Notes under the pieces: model-generated | The model's input: the letters and a program-made list of their open reading frames with translations, nothing else | What the model was told of the DNA's origin: nothing | Databases searched by the model: none | Assembly: GCF_014651075.1 (NCBI RefSeq) | Contig: NZ_BMWE01000009.1 | Span: 277,742 to 341,741, forward strand | Origin: Streptomyces djakartensis | GTDB lineage: Bacteria > Actinomycetota > Actinomycetes > Streptomycetales > Streptomycetaceae | DNA length: 64,000 nucleotides | Direction: 5' to 3' | Shown: piece by piece, positions 8,813-18,082 of the stretch | Numbering within the stretch: the first letter of the stretch is position 1 | How the letters are laid out: each line of letters starts with the position of its first letter | Program-made: the position numbers and the translations under genes

Positions 8813-10306
8813 TCAGGCCAGCTGCGCCGGAACGTACGGGGCGAGTTCCGCCGCCAGTTCCTCGTGCACCCGCACCTTGAGCAGGGTGCCCTCCGGAGTG
8901 TGCTCCTCGGAGATCACCTCACCCTCGTCGTGCGCACGGGCGACCAGCTTGCCGTGCGTGTACGGCACGAGCGCCTCGACCTCGACCGACGGGCGCGGCA
9001 GCTCGTTGTCGATGAGCGCGAGCAGCTGCTCGATGCCCCGTCCGGTACGCGCCGAGACGGCGATGGAACGCTTCTCGACCCGCAGCAGCCGCTGCAGCGT
9101 CAGCGGGTCGGCCGCGTCCGCCTTGTTGATCACGACGATCTCGGGTACGTCCGTGGCGCCGACGTCCCGGACCACCTCGCGCACGGCGGCCAGCTGCTCC
9201 TCCGGGTTCGGGTGCGATCCGTCCACCACGTGCAGGATCAGGTCGGACTCGCCGACCTCCTCCATCGTGGAGCGGAACGCCTCGACCAGGTGGTGGGGCA
9301 GATGGCGCACAAAGCCGACCGTGTCGGCCAGCGTGTACAGCCGTCCGCTCGGGGTCTCGGCCCGGCGCACGGTCGGGTCGAGGGTCGCGAACAGGGCGTT
9401 CTCCACCAGCACGCCCGCGCCCGTGAGACGGTTGAGCAACGAGGACTTTCCGGCGTTGGTGTAACCCGCGATGGCGACGGAGGGCACCTTGTGGCGCTTG
9501 CGCTCCTGGCGCTTGATCTCGCGGCCGGTCTTCATCTCCGCGATCTCCCGGCGCATCTTCGCCATCTTCTCGCGGATCCGCCGCCGGTCCGTCTCGATCT
9601 TGGTCTCACCGGGACCTCGGGTGGCGAGGCCGCCGCCCTTGCCGCCGCCCATCTGCCGGGACAGCGACTGGCCCCAGCCTCGCAGCCTCGGCAGCATGTA
9701 CTGCATCTGGGCGAGCGCGACCTGCGCCTTGCCCTCCCGGGACTTGGCGTGCTGGGCGAAGATGTCCAGGATCAGGGCCGTACGGTCGATGACCTTGACC
9801 TTGACGACGTCCTCGAGGTGGATCAGCTGGCCCGGGCTGAGCTCACCATCGCAGATCACGGTGTCCGCGCCCGTCTCCAGGACGACGTCCCGCAGCTCCT
9901 CGGCCTTGCCGGAGCCGATGTACGTGGCCGCGTCGGGCTTGTCGCGGCGCTGGATGACACCGTCGAGCACCAGCGCGCCCGCCGTCTCCGCGAGGGCGGC
10001 GAGCTCCGCGAGGGAGTTCTCGGCGTCCTGCACGGTTCCCGAGGTCCAGACACCGACGAGGACGACCCGCTCCAGACGGAGCTGGCGGTACTCGACCTCG
10101 GTGACGTCCTCGAGCTCGGTGGAGAGGCCCGCCACCCGGCGCAGGGCCGCGCGGTCGGAGCGGTCGAACTGGTCGCCGTCCCGCTCTCCGTCGATCTCGT
10201 GGCTCCAGGCGACGTCCTCTTCCATCAGGGCATCGGCCCGAAGACCCTCGGGGTGGCTGTGCGCGAAGCGCTTGGTGTCCTGGGAAGGGGAAGAAGAGGA
10301 GGTCAT
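8813..10306 (-). CDS. hflX: Ribosome-associated GTPase HflX
   Basis: A 497-residue HflX GTPase. In other bacteria HflX binds the 50S subunit and splits stalled or hibernating ribosomes. The N-terminal HflX domain (about 100-270) includes the glycine-rich RQMGGGKGGGLATRGPGE segment. The G domain follows, with G1 in GYTNAGKSS near 284, G3 in ADTVGF, G4 in NKAD and G5 in VSART. The first 90 residues form an acidic extension common in actinobacteria. The ATG at 10306 has AAGG just upstream. It is monocistronic, with 170 bp to the next gene. Confidence 0.96.
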   Translation of the reverse strand: MTSSSSPSQDTKRFAHSHPEGLRADALMEEDVAWSHEIDGERDGDQFDRSDRAALRRVAGLSTELEDVTEVEYRQLRLERVVLVGVWTSGTVQDAENSLAELAALAETAGALVLDGVIQRRDKPDAATYIGSGKAEELRDVVLETGADTVICDGELSPGQLIHLEDVVKVKVIDRTALILDIFAQHAKSREGKAQVALAQMQYMLPRLRGWGQSLSRQMGGGKGGGLATRGPGETKIETDRRRIREKMAKMRREIAEMKTGREIKRQERKRHKVPSVAIAGYTNAGKSSLLNRLTGAGVLVENALFATLDPTVRRAETPSGRLYTLADTVGFVRHLPHHLVEAFRSTMEEVGESDLILHVVDGSHPNPEEQLAAVREVVRDVGATDVPEIVVINKADAADPLTLQRLLRVEKRSIAVSARTGRGIEQLLALIDNELPRPSVEVEALVPYTHGKLVARAHDEGEVISEEHTPEGTLLKVRVHEELAAELAPYVPAQLA

Positions 10307-10395
10307 TGGATCCTTACGTAGCTGGGAAACCGTTTACGGCGACGGAGCGCCGCTCCGAAGGAGCCGGAGCTGATCCGTCAGTGTCCACAACGCAT

Positions 10396-10422
10396 GAGCA
10401 CTCCGGGAGATTCCCGGTGCTC
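10396..10422 (-). terminator. Hairpin downstream of the M1 peptidase gene
   Basis: The stem GAGCA/TGCTC and CCGGG/CCCGG (10396-10407 with 10413-10422) has a 2-nt bulge and a 5-nt loop. It lies 55-80 nt past the peptidase stop codon. Confidence 0.5.
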
Positions 10423-10476
10423 CGTGCCGTGCCGACAGGTCGATGGTCGCACGGCACGGGGCGTCTCGTCACCGGC

Positions 10477-11967
10477 TTATCGGGCGGCCGTTCCGGAGGG
10501 CGCGGCCGCCTTCCAGTCCGGGTGCCCCGGCATCGGCGGGGTCTTCTTGCCGTACAGCCAGTCCTGGAAGAAGGCGGCCAGGTCGCGCCCGGTGATTTCG
10601 CCGGCGAGCCGGACGAAGTCGGCCGTCGAGGCGTTGCCGTCCCGGTGGCGGCCGACCCAGGCGCGCTGCAGGCTCTCGAAGGCCGTGGCGCCGATCTCCT
10701 GGCGGAGGGCGTACAGGACGAGCGCGGCGCCGTCGTACACGTTGTGCCGGAAGATGCCGATCTTGTTCCCGGGCTCCGGTGCCTTGGGGGCGGCGGGTGG
10801 GCCGCCGGCCGCGCGCCAGCCGTCCGAGGCGCCGTACGCGGACTTCATACGGTCCCGCAGCGATTTGCCGCCCTGCTTCTCGGCGTAGAGGGCCTCGTAC
10901 CAGGTGGCGTGTCCCTCGTTGAGCCACAGGTCGGACCAGGTGCGGGGGCTGACGCTGTCGCCGAACCACTGGTGGGCCAGCTCATGGACCATGATCGACT
11001 CGACGTACCACTTCGGGTGGGCGGGCTCGGTGAAGAGCTGCCGCTCGAAGAGGGAGAGTGTCTGGGTCTCGAGTTCGAAGCCGGTGGTGGCGTCGGCCAC
11101 GAGCAGGCCGTAGGTCTCGAAGGGGTAGCGGCCGAGCCTGCTCTCCATCCAGGCGATCTGCCCGGGGGTCTTCCTCAGCCAGGGTTCGAGTGCCTTGCGG
11201 TGCCGGGTCGGTACGACGTCCCGCACGGGCAGTCCCTGCGGGCCGGAGCGGTGCAGCACCGTGGAGCGGCCGATGGAGACCTGCGCGAGTTCGGTGGCCA
11301 TCGGGTGCAGGGTGCGGTAGGTCCAGGTGGTCGAACCGCCGGAGGTGTGCACACCGGCGGGCAGGCCGCCCGCGACGACCGTGTGACCCTCGGGCGCGGT
11401 GACCCGGATGGTGAACATCGCCTTGTCGGACGGGTGGTCGTTGCCGGGGAACACCAGGTGCGCGGCGTCGGCCTGGTTGGCCATGGCGAGGCCGTCCGCG
11501 GTGCGCACCCAGCCGCCCTCGCGGCCCCTGGGCGGCACGGGGTCGCTGGTGTGCCGCACGGTGATCCTCATCCGGTTGCCGTCCGGCACGGGTTTCCCGG
11601 GCGTGATCACGAGGTCCTCACCGGCGGCGGCGAACTTCGCGGGCTCGCCGTCGACCTCGACCGAGCGGACCGTGCCGTGGGCGAAGTCGAGGTTGACGCG
11701 TTCCAGGTCCGCGGTCGTCCACGCGTCGATGGTGGTGACGGCCCGCAGCGGCTTGTCGTTGGTGCCGGGGTAGGTGAAGGAGAGGTCGTACGCCGCCACG
11801 TCGTAGCCGGGGTTGCCCAGATGCGGGAAGAGGCGGTCGCCGACGCCGAGCGGAACCACGGGGGCGCTCGCGGCGACGAGGCTGACGGAGACGGCCGTGG
11901 CCAGCAGCACCGCCGCCGTTCTGCGGGGGCGCGTGCGCGGAGCGTGTCTGTGGGGGGTGAGGAACAT
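10477..11967 (-). CDS. Secreted M1-family metallopeptidase
   Basis: A 496-residue zinc aminopeptidase of the M1 (gluzincin) family. The zinc motif HELAHQWFGD is near residue 327 and the third ligand is the Glu in LWLNEGHATW about 18-20 residues on. A basic N-terminus and hydrophobic segment (about 17-38, ending around ASAP) indicate a signal peptide, so it acts outside the cell. It is shorter than full aminopeptidase N (about 850 residues) because the C-terminal helical domain is missing, as is usual for this Streptomyces subgroup. Peptide specificity cannot be inferred. Confidence 0.9.
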   Translation of the reverse strand: MFLTPHRHAPRTRPRRTAAVLLATAVSVSLVAASAPVVPLGVGDRLFPHLGNPGYDVAAYDLSFTYPGTNDKPLRAVTTIDAWTTADLERVNLDFAHGTVRSVEVDGEPAKFAAAGEDLVITPGKPVPDGNRMRITVRHTSDPVPPRGREGGWVRTADGLAMANQADAAHLVFPGNDHPSDKAMFTIRVTAPEGHTVVAGGLPAGVHTSGGSTTWTYRTLHPMATELAQVSIGRSTVLHRSGPQGLPVRDVVPTRHRKALEPWLRKTPGQIAWMESRLGRYPFETYGLLVADATTGFELETQTLSLFERQLFTEPAHPKWYVESIMVHELAHQWFGDSVSPRTWSDLWLNEGHATWYEALYAEKQGGKSLRDRMKSAYGASDGWRAAGGPPAAPKAPEPGNKIGIFRHNVYDGAALVLYALRQEIGATAFESLQRAWVGRHRDGNASTADFVRLAGEITGRDLAAFFQDWLYGKKTPPMPGHPDWKAAAPSGTAAR

Positions 11968-12034
11968 GCCCCACGGCTATCAGCGGGTGCCCGCCCGACC
12001 CGGACGACACGCGTCCGGCCCACCCGAACCGGGG

Positions 12035-12052
12035 ACCGGCGCCTGCGCCGGT
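12035..12052 (-). terminator. Short hairpin after rshA
   Basis: ACCGGCG at 12035-12041 pairs with CGCCGGT at 12046-12052 around a CCTG loop. It lies 34-51 nt past the rshA stop, in the 118-bp gap before the M1 peptidase start. There is no T-run. Confidence 0.4.
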
Positions 12053-12085
12053 GGCCGCCCTCGGGTGGCCGAAATCCGGACCGGC

Positions 12086-14254
12086 TCAGCTCTCCAGCGG
12101 CTGCGGCTGGGCCCGGCCCACGTCGTACACCCCGGCCACGTTGCGCATCGCGCGCATCAGGGCGGGCAGGTGGGCCGCGTCGGGGAGTTGCACGGTGTAG
12201 GTGTGGCGAACCTGTTGCTGGGCCGGGGGCTCGACGGTGGCGGAGACGATCTCGGCGCCCTCCAGGGCCATGGCCTCGGTGAGGTCCGCGAGCAGGTGCG
12301 GACGGACGAACGATTCGGCGACCAGCGTGACCCGGCAGTCGGTGGCCTCGCCCCAGCGCACGCCGGCCTCGGTACGCCCCGCGTCCTTCATACGGGCCAC
12401 GGCCGCGCATTCCACGCGGTGCACGGTGACCGCTCCCCCGCGCACGGCGAAGCCGACGATCTCGTCGGGTGGCACCGGTGTGCAGCATCCGGCGAGCCGG
12501 ACGGTCGCGCCGGACCGGTCGGTGAGGACGTTGCCGGGGGCGGGTCCGTCCGGGTCGGTCGCGCCGGCGGTGGCGGGCCGGGGAGCCGCCGTGCGTCCCT
12601 CGGCCTGCCGGTCCTCCCCGGGGTCGGTCCGCTGGGCCTCGGCCTGCGCCGGGTGGGCGGCCAGCCACCGCTGGATGGCGATCCGGGCCGCGGGTGTGTG
12701 GGCGTGCTCCAGCCATTCGCGGGAGGGCTCGGACGCCGGGTCCTGCCCCATGAGGAGCTGGACGGTGTCGCCGTCCTTCAGGACGGTGCTCAGCGTCGCC
12801 AGGCGGCCGTTGACGCGGGCGCCGATGCACGCGTGCGCGTCCTCGCCGTACTGGGCGTAGGCGGCGTCCACGCAGGTCGCTCCCTCGGGCAGGCCGAGCG
12901 TGCCGCCGTCGGGCCGGAACACGGTGATCTCGCGGTCCTGGGCGAGGTCCTCGCGCAGGGTCGACCAGAAGTGGTCGGGGTCGGGCGCCGCCTCCTGCCA
13001 GTCGAGGAGCCGGGAGAGCCAGCCGGGGCGGGTGGGGTCGACGCGCTCGCCGTCGGCCGGGTCCTCGGCGGCCGGAGCGTACGGGTTGCCCAGCGCCACG
13101 ACTCCGGCCTCGGCGACCTTGTGCATCTGGTGCGTGCGGATGAGGACTTCGACGACCTGGCCGTCCTCCCGGGCCACAGCCGTGTGCAGCGACTGGTACA
13201 GGTTGAACTTCGGTACGGCGATGAAGTCCTTGAACTCCGAGACCACCGGCGTCATGCAGGTGTGGAGTTCGCCCAGGACGCCGTAACAGTCGGCGTCCTC
13301 GTTGACGAGTACCAGGACGCGGCCGAAGTCGGAGCCGCGGAGCCGGCCGCGTTTGCGGGACACCCGGTGGACGGAGACGAAGTGGCGGGGCCGGATGAGC
13401 ACTTCCGCCGGGATGTCCGCCTCACGCAGCACGCCGCGCACCTCTTCGGCGACCTCGGCGAGCGGGTCCTCCGCGCGGCCCGCGTTGCGGACGATCAGTT
13501 CCCTGGTGTGCGCGTACTCCTCGGGGTGCAGGATCGCGAAGACCAGGTCCTCCAGTTCGGTCTTGAGAGCCTGGACGCCGAGCCGTTCGGCGAGCGGGAT
13601 GAGCACGTCACGTGTCACCTTCGCGATGCGCTCCTGTTTCTCGGGGCGCATGACGCCGAGGGTGCGCATGTTGTGCAGCCGGTCGGCGAGTTTGATCGAC
13701 ATGACGCGTACGTCGTTGCCGGTGGCGACGAGCATCTTGCGGAAGGTCTCGGGCTCGGCGGCGGCGCCGTAGTCGACCTTCTCGAGTTTGGTGACCCCGT
13801 CGACGAGGTAGCGGACCTCCTCGCCGAACTGCTCGCGGACCTGTTCGAGCGTCACATCCGTGTCCTCGACGGTGTCGTGGAGCAGGGACGCGGTCAATGT
13901 CGTGGTCTCGGCGCCGAGTTCGGCGAGGATCAGGGTGACGGCGAGCGGGTGCGTGATGTACGGCTCGCCGCTCTTGCGCATCTGGCCGCGGTGTGAGGAC
14001 TCGGCCAGGACGTAGGCGCGGTGCAGGGGATCGAGATTCGCGTCGGGGTGGTGGGCGCGGTGGGCCTCCACGACGTGGCTGATGGCGTCGGGCAGCCGGT
14101 CGCGGGCGGCCGGACCGAGCAGGGCGGCGCGGCCGAGGCGGCGCAGGTCGATCCGGGGGCGGGCCTTTCTCCGCGGGGCCGTCGGCGTCACCGGTCCTGA
14201 CACCGCGCCCGGCATCGGGCCTGGGGTCACGGAATTCGTGGCCTCCGCACTCAT
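12086..14254 (-). CDS. rshA: RelA/SpoT homologue RshA, (p)ppGpp metabolism
   Basis: A 722-residue long-type RSH protein. The hydrolase domain is intact, with the HD-ED motif LLHDTVEDTD near residue 123 and KLADRLHNMRTL further on. The synthetase domain keeps FKDFIAVPKFNLYQSLHT near 343 and the Glu of VEVLIRT. However, the segment that normally reads RPKxxxSIxxKM is RPRHFVSVHRVS, and the usual YDLVGIRV core is shortened to SDFGRVLV. TGS and C-terminal ACT domains follow, with a CCTPVPPDEIVGF segment. The ATG at 14254 has GGAGG at ideal distance, so I prefer it to an upstream GTG at 14305. S. coelicolor carries a second RSH (RelA) elsewhere. The enzyme is clearly a hydrolase by motif; synthetase strength is uncertain. 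Confidence 0.92.
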   Translation of the reverse strand: MSAEATNSVTPGPMPGAVSGPVTPTAPRRKARPRIDLRRLGRAALLGPAARDRLPDAISHVVEAHRAHHPDANLDPLHRAYVLAESSHRGQMRKSGEPYITHPLAVTLILAELGAETTTLTASLLHDTVEDTDVTLEQVREQFGEEVRYLVDGVTKLEKVDYGAAAEPETFRKMLVATGNDVRVMSIKLADRLHNMRTLGVMRPEKQERIAKVTRDVLIPLAERLGVQALKTELEDLVFAILHPEEYAHTRELIVRNAGRAEDPLAEVAEEVRGVLREADIPAEVLIRPRHFVSVHRVSRKRGRLRGSDFGRVLVLVNEDADCYGVLGELHTCMTPVVSEFKDFIAVPKFNLYQSLHTAVAREDGQVVEVLIRTHQMHKVAEAGVVALGNPYAPAAEDPADGERVDPTRPGWLSRLLDWQEAAPDPDHFWSTLREDLAQDREITVFRPDGGTLGLPEGATCVDAAYAQYGEDAHACIGARVNGRLATLSTVLKDGDTVQLLMGQDPASEPSREWLEHAHTPAARIAIQRWLAAHPAQAEAQRTDPGEDRQAEGRTAAPRPATAGATDPDGPAPGNVLTDRSGATVRLAGCCTPVPPDEIVGFAVRGGAVTVHRVECAAVARMKDAGRTEAGVRWGEATDCRVTLVAESFVRPHLLADLTEAMALEGAEIVSATVEPPAQQQVRHTYTVQLPDAAHLPALMRAMRNVAGVYDVGRAQPQPLES

Positions 14255-14552
14255 GGGCACCTCCGGCTGCGTGGACCGGCGGACGGGGTGCCCCAGGGCG
14301 GACACGGCTCAGGGGGTGGCTTCGGTCCCCCGTCCGGGCCGGTGCTTGATGCTATCGAGCCCACCACGCGTGGCTGACCGCCTCTCGCCGAGCGTGAAAC
14401 TGATCACCCATTCGAGCGACGTATGTGAGGTTTGCACCCCCGTACGTCGAGAGCGCGACGCTCTACTTCCCGCCAAATGGCCGGTTCCCGACGGGCGTTT
14501 CAGGTCCGAGCGGCCCGCGGGGCCCGGTCGTTCCCGGCGGGCTGTGCCCTGC
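14255..14552. other. Intergenic region between dapF and rshA
   Basis: About 298 bp that must contain the rshA promoter. I see a 10-bp palindrome CCACGCGTGG near 14364 but no convincing -35/-10 pair and no coding signal. Confidence 0.4.
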
Positions 14553-15425
14553 TCACGCGGCCGCGGTGTCGTCCAGCCACTCCGCGTCGATCTCGCCCTC
14601 GGCGACGATCACCGCCGGGCCCGTCATCTCGATCTGTCCGCCGGGCCGCTCGGTGATCACCAGGGTGCCGCCGGGAACGTCGACGGTGTAGGTCACCGGC
14701 GTGCCGGTGACCGCCGGGTCGGCGCCGTCACGGCGGGCGGCGGCCACCGCGACCGCGCAGGCACCCGTGCCGCAGGAACGGGTCTCGCCGGAACCCCGCT
14801 CGTGCACGCGCATGGCGACGTGCCCGGGGCCGCGGTCGACGACGAACTCGACGTTCACACCGTCCGGGTAGGCGGTGGCCGGGCTGAAGGGCGGAGGGGA
14901 GAGCAGGTCGCCGGCGTGCTCCAGGTCCTCCACGAAGGCGACCGCGTGCGGGTTGCCCATGTTGACGTTCCGCGCGGGCCAGCTGCGCTCGCCGACGCTC
15001 ACCCTGACGTCGCCTTCGGGGAGCAGCGCCTTGCCCATGCCTACGGTGATGTCACCGTCCTTGGAGATGTGCACGGTCTTCACGCCTCCGCGGGTGGCGA
15101 TCGCGAGGTCGCCTTCGGCGGCGTGTCCGGCGCGCTGGAGGTAGCGCGCGAAGACGCGCACGCCGTTGCCGCACATCTCGGCGATCGAGCCGTCGCCGTT
15201 GCGGTAGTCCATGAACCACTCGGCCTCGGCCGCCATGCCCTTCGCCTCGGGGTGGGCCGCGGATCGCACCACGTGCAGCAGGCCGTCACCGCCGATGCCC
15301 GCGCGGCGGTCGCACAGGGCGGCGACGGCGGCCGGTGACAGTTCCACGGTGTTCTCGGGGTCCGGGACGATCACGAAGTCGTTCTCGGTGCCGTGACCCT
15401 TGAGGAAGGGGATCCGCGTGCTCAT
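14553..15425 (-). CDS. dapF: Diaminopimelate epimerase
   Basis: DapF interconverts LL- and meso-diaminopimelate for lysine and peptidoglycan. Streptomyces peptidoglycan uses LL-DAP. The protein is 290 residues, close to family length. The two catalytic cysteines are Cys85 in MCGNGVRVFARY and Cys218 in GETRSCGTGAC. The N-terminal KGHGTENDFV motif is typical. It is on the same strand as rshA, 298 bp upstream of it, so probably transcribed separately. Confidence 0.97.
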   Translation of the reverse strand: MSTRIPFLKGHGTENDFVIVPDPENTVELSPAAVAALCDRRAGIGGDGLLHVVRSAAHPEAKGMAAEAEWFMDYRNGDGSIAEMCGNGVRVFARYLQRAGHAAEGDLAIATRGGVKTVHISKDGDITVGMGKALLPEGDVRVSVGERSWPARNVNMGNPHAVAFVEDLEHAGDLLSPPPFSPATAYPDGVNVEFVVDRGPGHVAMRVHERGSGETRSCGTGACAVAVAAARRDGADPAVTGTPVTYTVDVPGGTLVITERPGGQIEMTGPAVIVAEGEIDAEWLDDTAAA

Positions 15426-15518
15426 GCCTCGATCGTACGGGGCGCTCCGCGGGGCCTCACCGCGCGCACGGGCGGAGCCGTACAGCGGCAGACCCCCGCC
15501 CCTGACGGGTCGCGGTCT

Positions 15519-16028
15519 CTAGCGGAGCCTCGCCACGCGCCAGACCGCCAGCGCGACCACCGCCGCCACCATCACGGCGTACGCGAGGACGACCCGCCAG
15601 TCCGCTCTGCTGCCTGACCCCCTCGCCGGAAGGCCCGGCCAGGTGTACCCCACGCGGCGGGCCGCCATCATGCCCCAGCCGGCCGCGCACGAGCAGATCA
15701 GCAGGCCGAGCATGGCGATGACGGCGCCGCTGTCGCCGAAGTCGAAGGCGAGCGGGAACGCGAACATCAGGGAGCCCATTGCCGCGAGTCCGACGATGGG
15801 CGCCAGCTGCCAGATGCGCAGCCGGCGCTGCGGGCGCAGCTCGACCTCGACCTCGGCGAACATCTCGCCGGGCTCGGGGCCGTCGTCGGTCACACCCTGC
15901 GTCTCGTCGGGCCCGTCGGAGCTGAGACTGTCCGTCTCCTGCTCCGGTCCGTCCCGGTGACCCGGGTCGTCCGGCCCGGCGGTGACGTGATCGGTGCTTC
16001 GTGCGGTGTCGCGAGGGCCGGCCTCCAT
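15519..16028 (-). CDS. Small membrane protein of unknown function
   Basis: A protein of about 169 residues with an acidic, hydrophilic N-terminal 60 residues, then three or four hydrophobic segments (about 78-100, 105-127 and 145-165), so it is an integral membrane protein. I recognise no family. The ATG at 16028 has GGGAGGG 9 nt upstream; a GTG two codons earlier is the alternative. It lies between miaA and dapF on the same strand with short gaps (108 bp to miaA, 93 bp to dapF) and may be read with them. The length and codon bias support a real gene. Confidence 0.7.
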   Translation of the reverse strand: MEAGPRDTARSTDHVTAGPDDPGHRDGPEQETDSLSSDGPDETQGVTDDGPEPGEMFAEVEVELRPQRRLRIWQLAPIVGLAAMGSLMFAFPLAFDFGDSGAVIAMLGLLICSCAAGWGMMAARRVGYTWPGLPARGSGSRADWRVVLAYAVMVAAVVALAVWRVARLR

Positions 16029-16136
16029 CGCCACGCGCCCTCCCAACTAGGACTCAACTCGGTCGATCGAAGCTCGATGATGGCACGCCGCCGATGGCCC
16101 GGATGACGGCCTGGGCGTCCCGATGCCATGACGTGA

Positions 16137-17075
16137 TCAGGCTGTAACCGGTCGTTCGACCAAAGACAGCGCGAGCTGCGGAAGTTCTGTGAGATCGGCC
16201 GCGGCTCCACTCAGCCAGTGCACCCTGGGATCGCGCCTGAACCACGAATCCTGACGGCGCGCGAAGCGCTTGGTGGCACGCACGGTCTCGGCCCGCGCAT
16301 CCTCGAGGGTGCACTCACCGGCGAGCGCCGCGAGCACCTGCTGGTAGCCCAGTGCCCGGGAGGCCGTGCGCCCTCCACGCAACCCCTGCGCCTCCAGCGC
16401 GCGGACCTCGTCCACGAGTCCGGTCTCCCACATCCGGTCGACCCGGCGGGCGATGCGCTCGTCCAGCTCCGGCCTGGCCACGTCGACGCCGATCTGCACC
16501 GTGTCGTAGACCGAGTCGTGGCCGGGGAGATTGGCGGTGAAGGGCCTCCCGGTGATCTCGATCACCTCCAGGGCCCGGACCACCCGGCGGCCGTTGCTGG
16601 GCAGGATCGCCCGGGCGGCCTCGGGGTCGGCGGCCGCCAGGCGGGCGTGCAGCGCGCCCGGTCCGCGCAGCGTGAGTTCCTCCTCCAGGCGGGCACGGAC
16701 CTCTGGGTCGGTGCCGGGAAACTCCAGGTTGTCGATGGCTCCGCGCACGTACAGTCCGGAGCCGCCGACCAGGATCGGCCAGCGGCCCTCGGCGAGCAGC
16801 GCCTCGATCCGTTCCCGGGCCAGGCGCTGGTACTCCGCGACGGACGCCGTGACGGTCACGTCCCAGATGTCCAGGAGGTGGTGCGGCACGCCGCCGCGCT
16901 CCTCGAGCGTCAGTTTGGCGGTGCCGATGTCCATCCCTCGGTAGAGCTGCATGGAGTCGGCGTTGACGACCTCGCCACCGAGACGCTGAGCCAGAAAGAC
17001 GCCCAGATCGGACTTTCCGGCCGCAGTTGGTCCGACGACGGCGATGACGCGGGGGGCGGGAGATGCACTGCTCAC
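16137..17075 (-). CDS. miaA: tRNA dimethylallyltransferase MiaA
   Basis: MiaA transfers a dimethylallyl group to A37 of tRNAs that read UNN codons; MiaB, encoded 1.8 kb away, then methylthiolates it. The P-loop GPTAAGKS is near the N-terminus, followed by the substrate motif NADSMQLYRGMDIGTAK and, further on, GGSGLYVRGAI. I choose the GTG at 17075 (312 residues), which begins SSASPAPRVIAVVG and gives the family length. An ATG-type start at 17105 would add ten unusual residues. Confidence 0.94.
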   Translation of the reverse strand: MSSASPAPRVIAVVGPTAAGKSDLGVFLAQRLGGEVVNADSMQLYRGMDIGTAKLTLEERGGVPHHLLDIWDVTVTASVAEYQRLARERIEALLAEGRWPILVGGSGLYVRGAIDNLEFPGTDPEVRARLEEELTLRGPGALHARLAAADPEAARAILPSNGRRVVRALEVIEITGRPFTANLPGHDSVYDTVQIGVDVARPELDERIARRVDRMWETGLVDEVRALEAQGLRGGRTASRALGYQQVLAALAGECTLEDARAETVRATKRFARRQDSWFRRDPRVHWLSGAAADLTELPQLALSLVERPVTA

Positions 17076-17255
17076 CGACCCAGTCTCGCAAACCTCGAAC
17101 CCCACTCTCGAACGAGTTACGTGACGCCGCCGCCGCGGGGTCGTTGCCCGTTCGAGGTTCCTGCCGCCGGATCACAGAGCGGTGGCCCGGGCCGGGCAAA
17201 CGGACGCACCGGGCGACGCGGAATTTCGCCCGCACGAGTAACGTATGGAGTGGAT

Positions 17256-17543
17256 ATGGGCGTTTTTGCACGACTTCTCCGGCGGTCGAAGGCTACGGAG
17301 GAGGTGCCTGCCGCCGAGGCTCAGGCCGACGCGGCCAAGGCCGGCTCCGAGGCCGAGAAGGCTTCCGCGACACGAGAGGCCGGCACGGCGGAGGGGGCCG
17401 GCGGGGCAGCGGGAACGGCCGGCCCAGCGGCCGAAGCCGCCGAGGTCACCGAGGTCACCGAGACCGAGAGCGTCGACATCCCCAAGCAGCAGTCCACCGA
17501 CAAGGCGGCCGACAACGAGGCCGGTGAGGGCGCCCGTACGTGA
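17256..17543 (+). CDS. Small Ala/Glu-rich protein
   Basis: A 95-residue protein. It begins MGVFARLLRRSK, a short basic amphipathic stretch, and continues as a low-complexity Ala, Glu, Thr and Lys-rich acidic tail with coiled-coil character. GGAGTGG just before the ATG is a plausible ribosome site. It ends 28 bp before the antitoxin-like gene, so the two are probably co-transcribed. I do not recognise a family. The N-terminal basic helix could touch membrane or nucleic acid, but that is a guess. Confidence 0.65.
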   Translation: MGVFARLLRRSKATEEVPAAEAQADAAKAGSEAEKASATREAGTAEGAGGAAGTAGPAAEAAEVTEVTETESVDIPKQQSTDKAADNEAGEGART

Positions 17544-17571
17544 CCGCGCCGCGCGAGGGAAGGTGAAAACC

Positions 17572-17970
17572 ATGGGTCTGATGCACACCATGAAGACCAA
17601 GCTGGGCCCGGCCAAGGGCAAGGTCTCGGACTTCGCGCAACGCCACGAGGGCAAGATCCACCACGGTCTCGACAAGGCCGCGCAGGCCGTCGACAAGACG
17701 ACCAAGGGCAAATACAGCGACAGGATCCAGTCGGGCACGGGCAAAGCCAAGGGAGCCATGGACCGACTCGCGCACAAGGGCGACGGCGGACCGGAGGCGG
17801 GCGGCACGGCACCGTCGGCGGGGGCGGGCGGAACACCCCCGCCGGAAACGGCGAGCACCGCGCCACCGGACCCGGGCCGCACGGCACCACCGCGCGAAGC
17901 GGGCCGCACGGCACCGCCGGAGGCGGGTGACCCTACGCCGCCGGATGACGCGCCACCGCCCACTTCCTGA
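17572..17970 (+). CDS. MT0933-type antitoxin-family protein
   Basis: A 132-residue protein. Its first 60 residues match the pattern of the MT0933 antitoxin-like family (Pfam MT0933_antitox): M-K-T-K-L-G-P-A-K-G-K, then FAQRHEGKIHHGLDKAAQAVDK and KTKGKYSDRI. The second half is a Pro/Ala/Thr-rich low-complexity tail. A GAGGGAAGG-type ribosome site precedes the ATG. No toxin gene follows; the downstream gene is on the other strand behind a strong terminator. In Streptomyces such proteins are often orphan, so an antitoxin role is by name only. Confidence 0.75.
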   Translation: MGLMHTMKTKLGPAKGKVSDFAQRHEGKIHHGLDKAAQAVDKTTKGKYSDRIQSGTGKAKGAMDRLAHKGDGGPEAGGTAPSAGAGGTPPPETASTAPPDPGRTAPPREAGRTAPPEAGDPTPPDDAPPPTS

Positions 17971-18019
17971 AGCGCGCATCGGCACATCGGCGCACTCGAA
18001 GGGCACGAAGCGCACATCG

Positions 18020-18058
18020 GCGGACGGCCGCGGAGCACGGGGGCTCCCGGCCGTCCGC
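18020..18058. terminator. Strong bidirectional terminator
   Basis: The stem GCGGACGGCCG (18020-18030) plus GGAGC (18032-18036) pairs with 18043-18058, 16 bp with one bulged C and a 6-nt loop. It lies between the convergent antitoxin-like gene and the dioxygenase-like gene. Confidence 0.75.
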
Positions 18059-18082
18059 CGTTTCCCGTGCCGGCCGCCAGGG

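Noticed and set aside
12086..14305. Upstream GTG start for rshA at 14305
   Set aside because: Adds 17 residues without ribosome site; the ATG at 14254 has GGAGG at optimal spacing.
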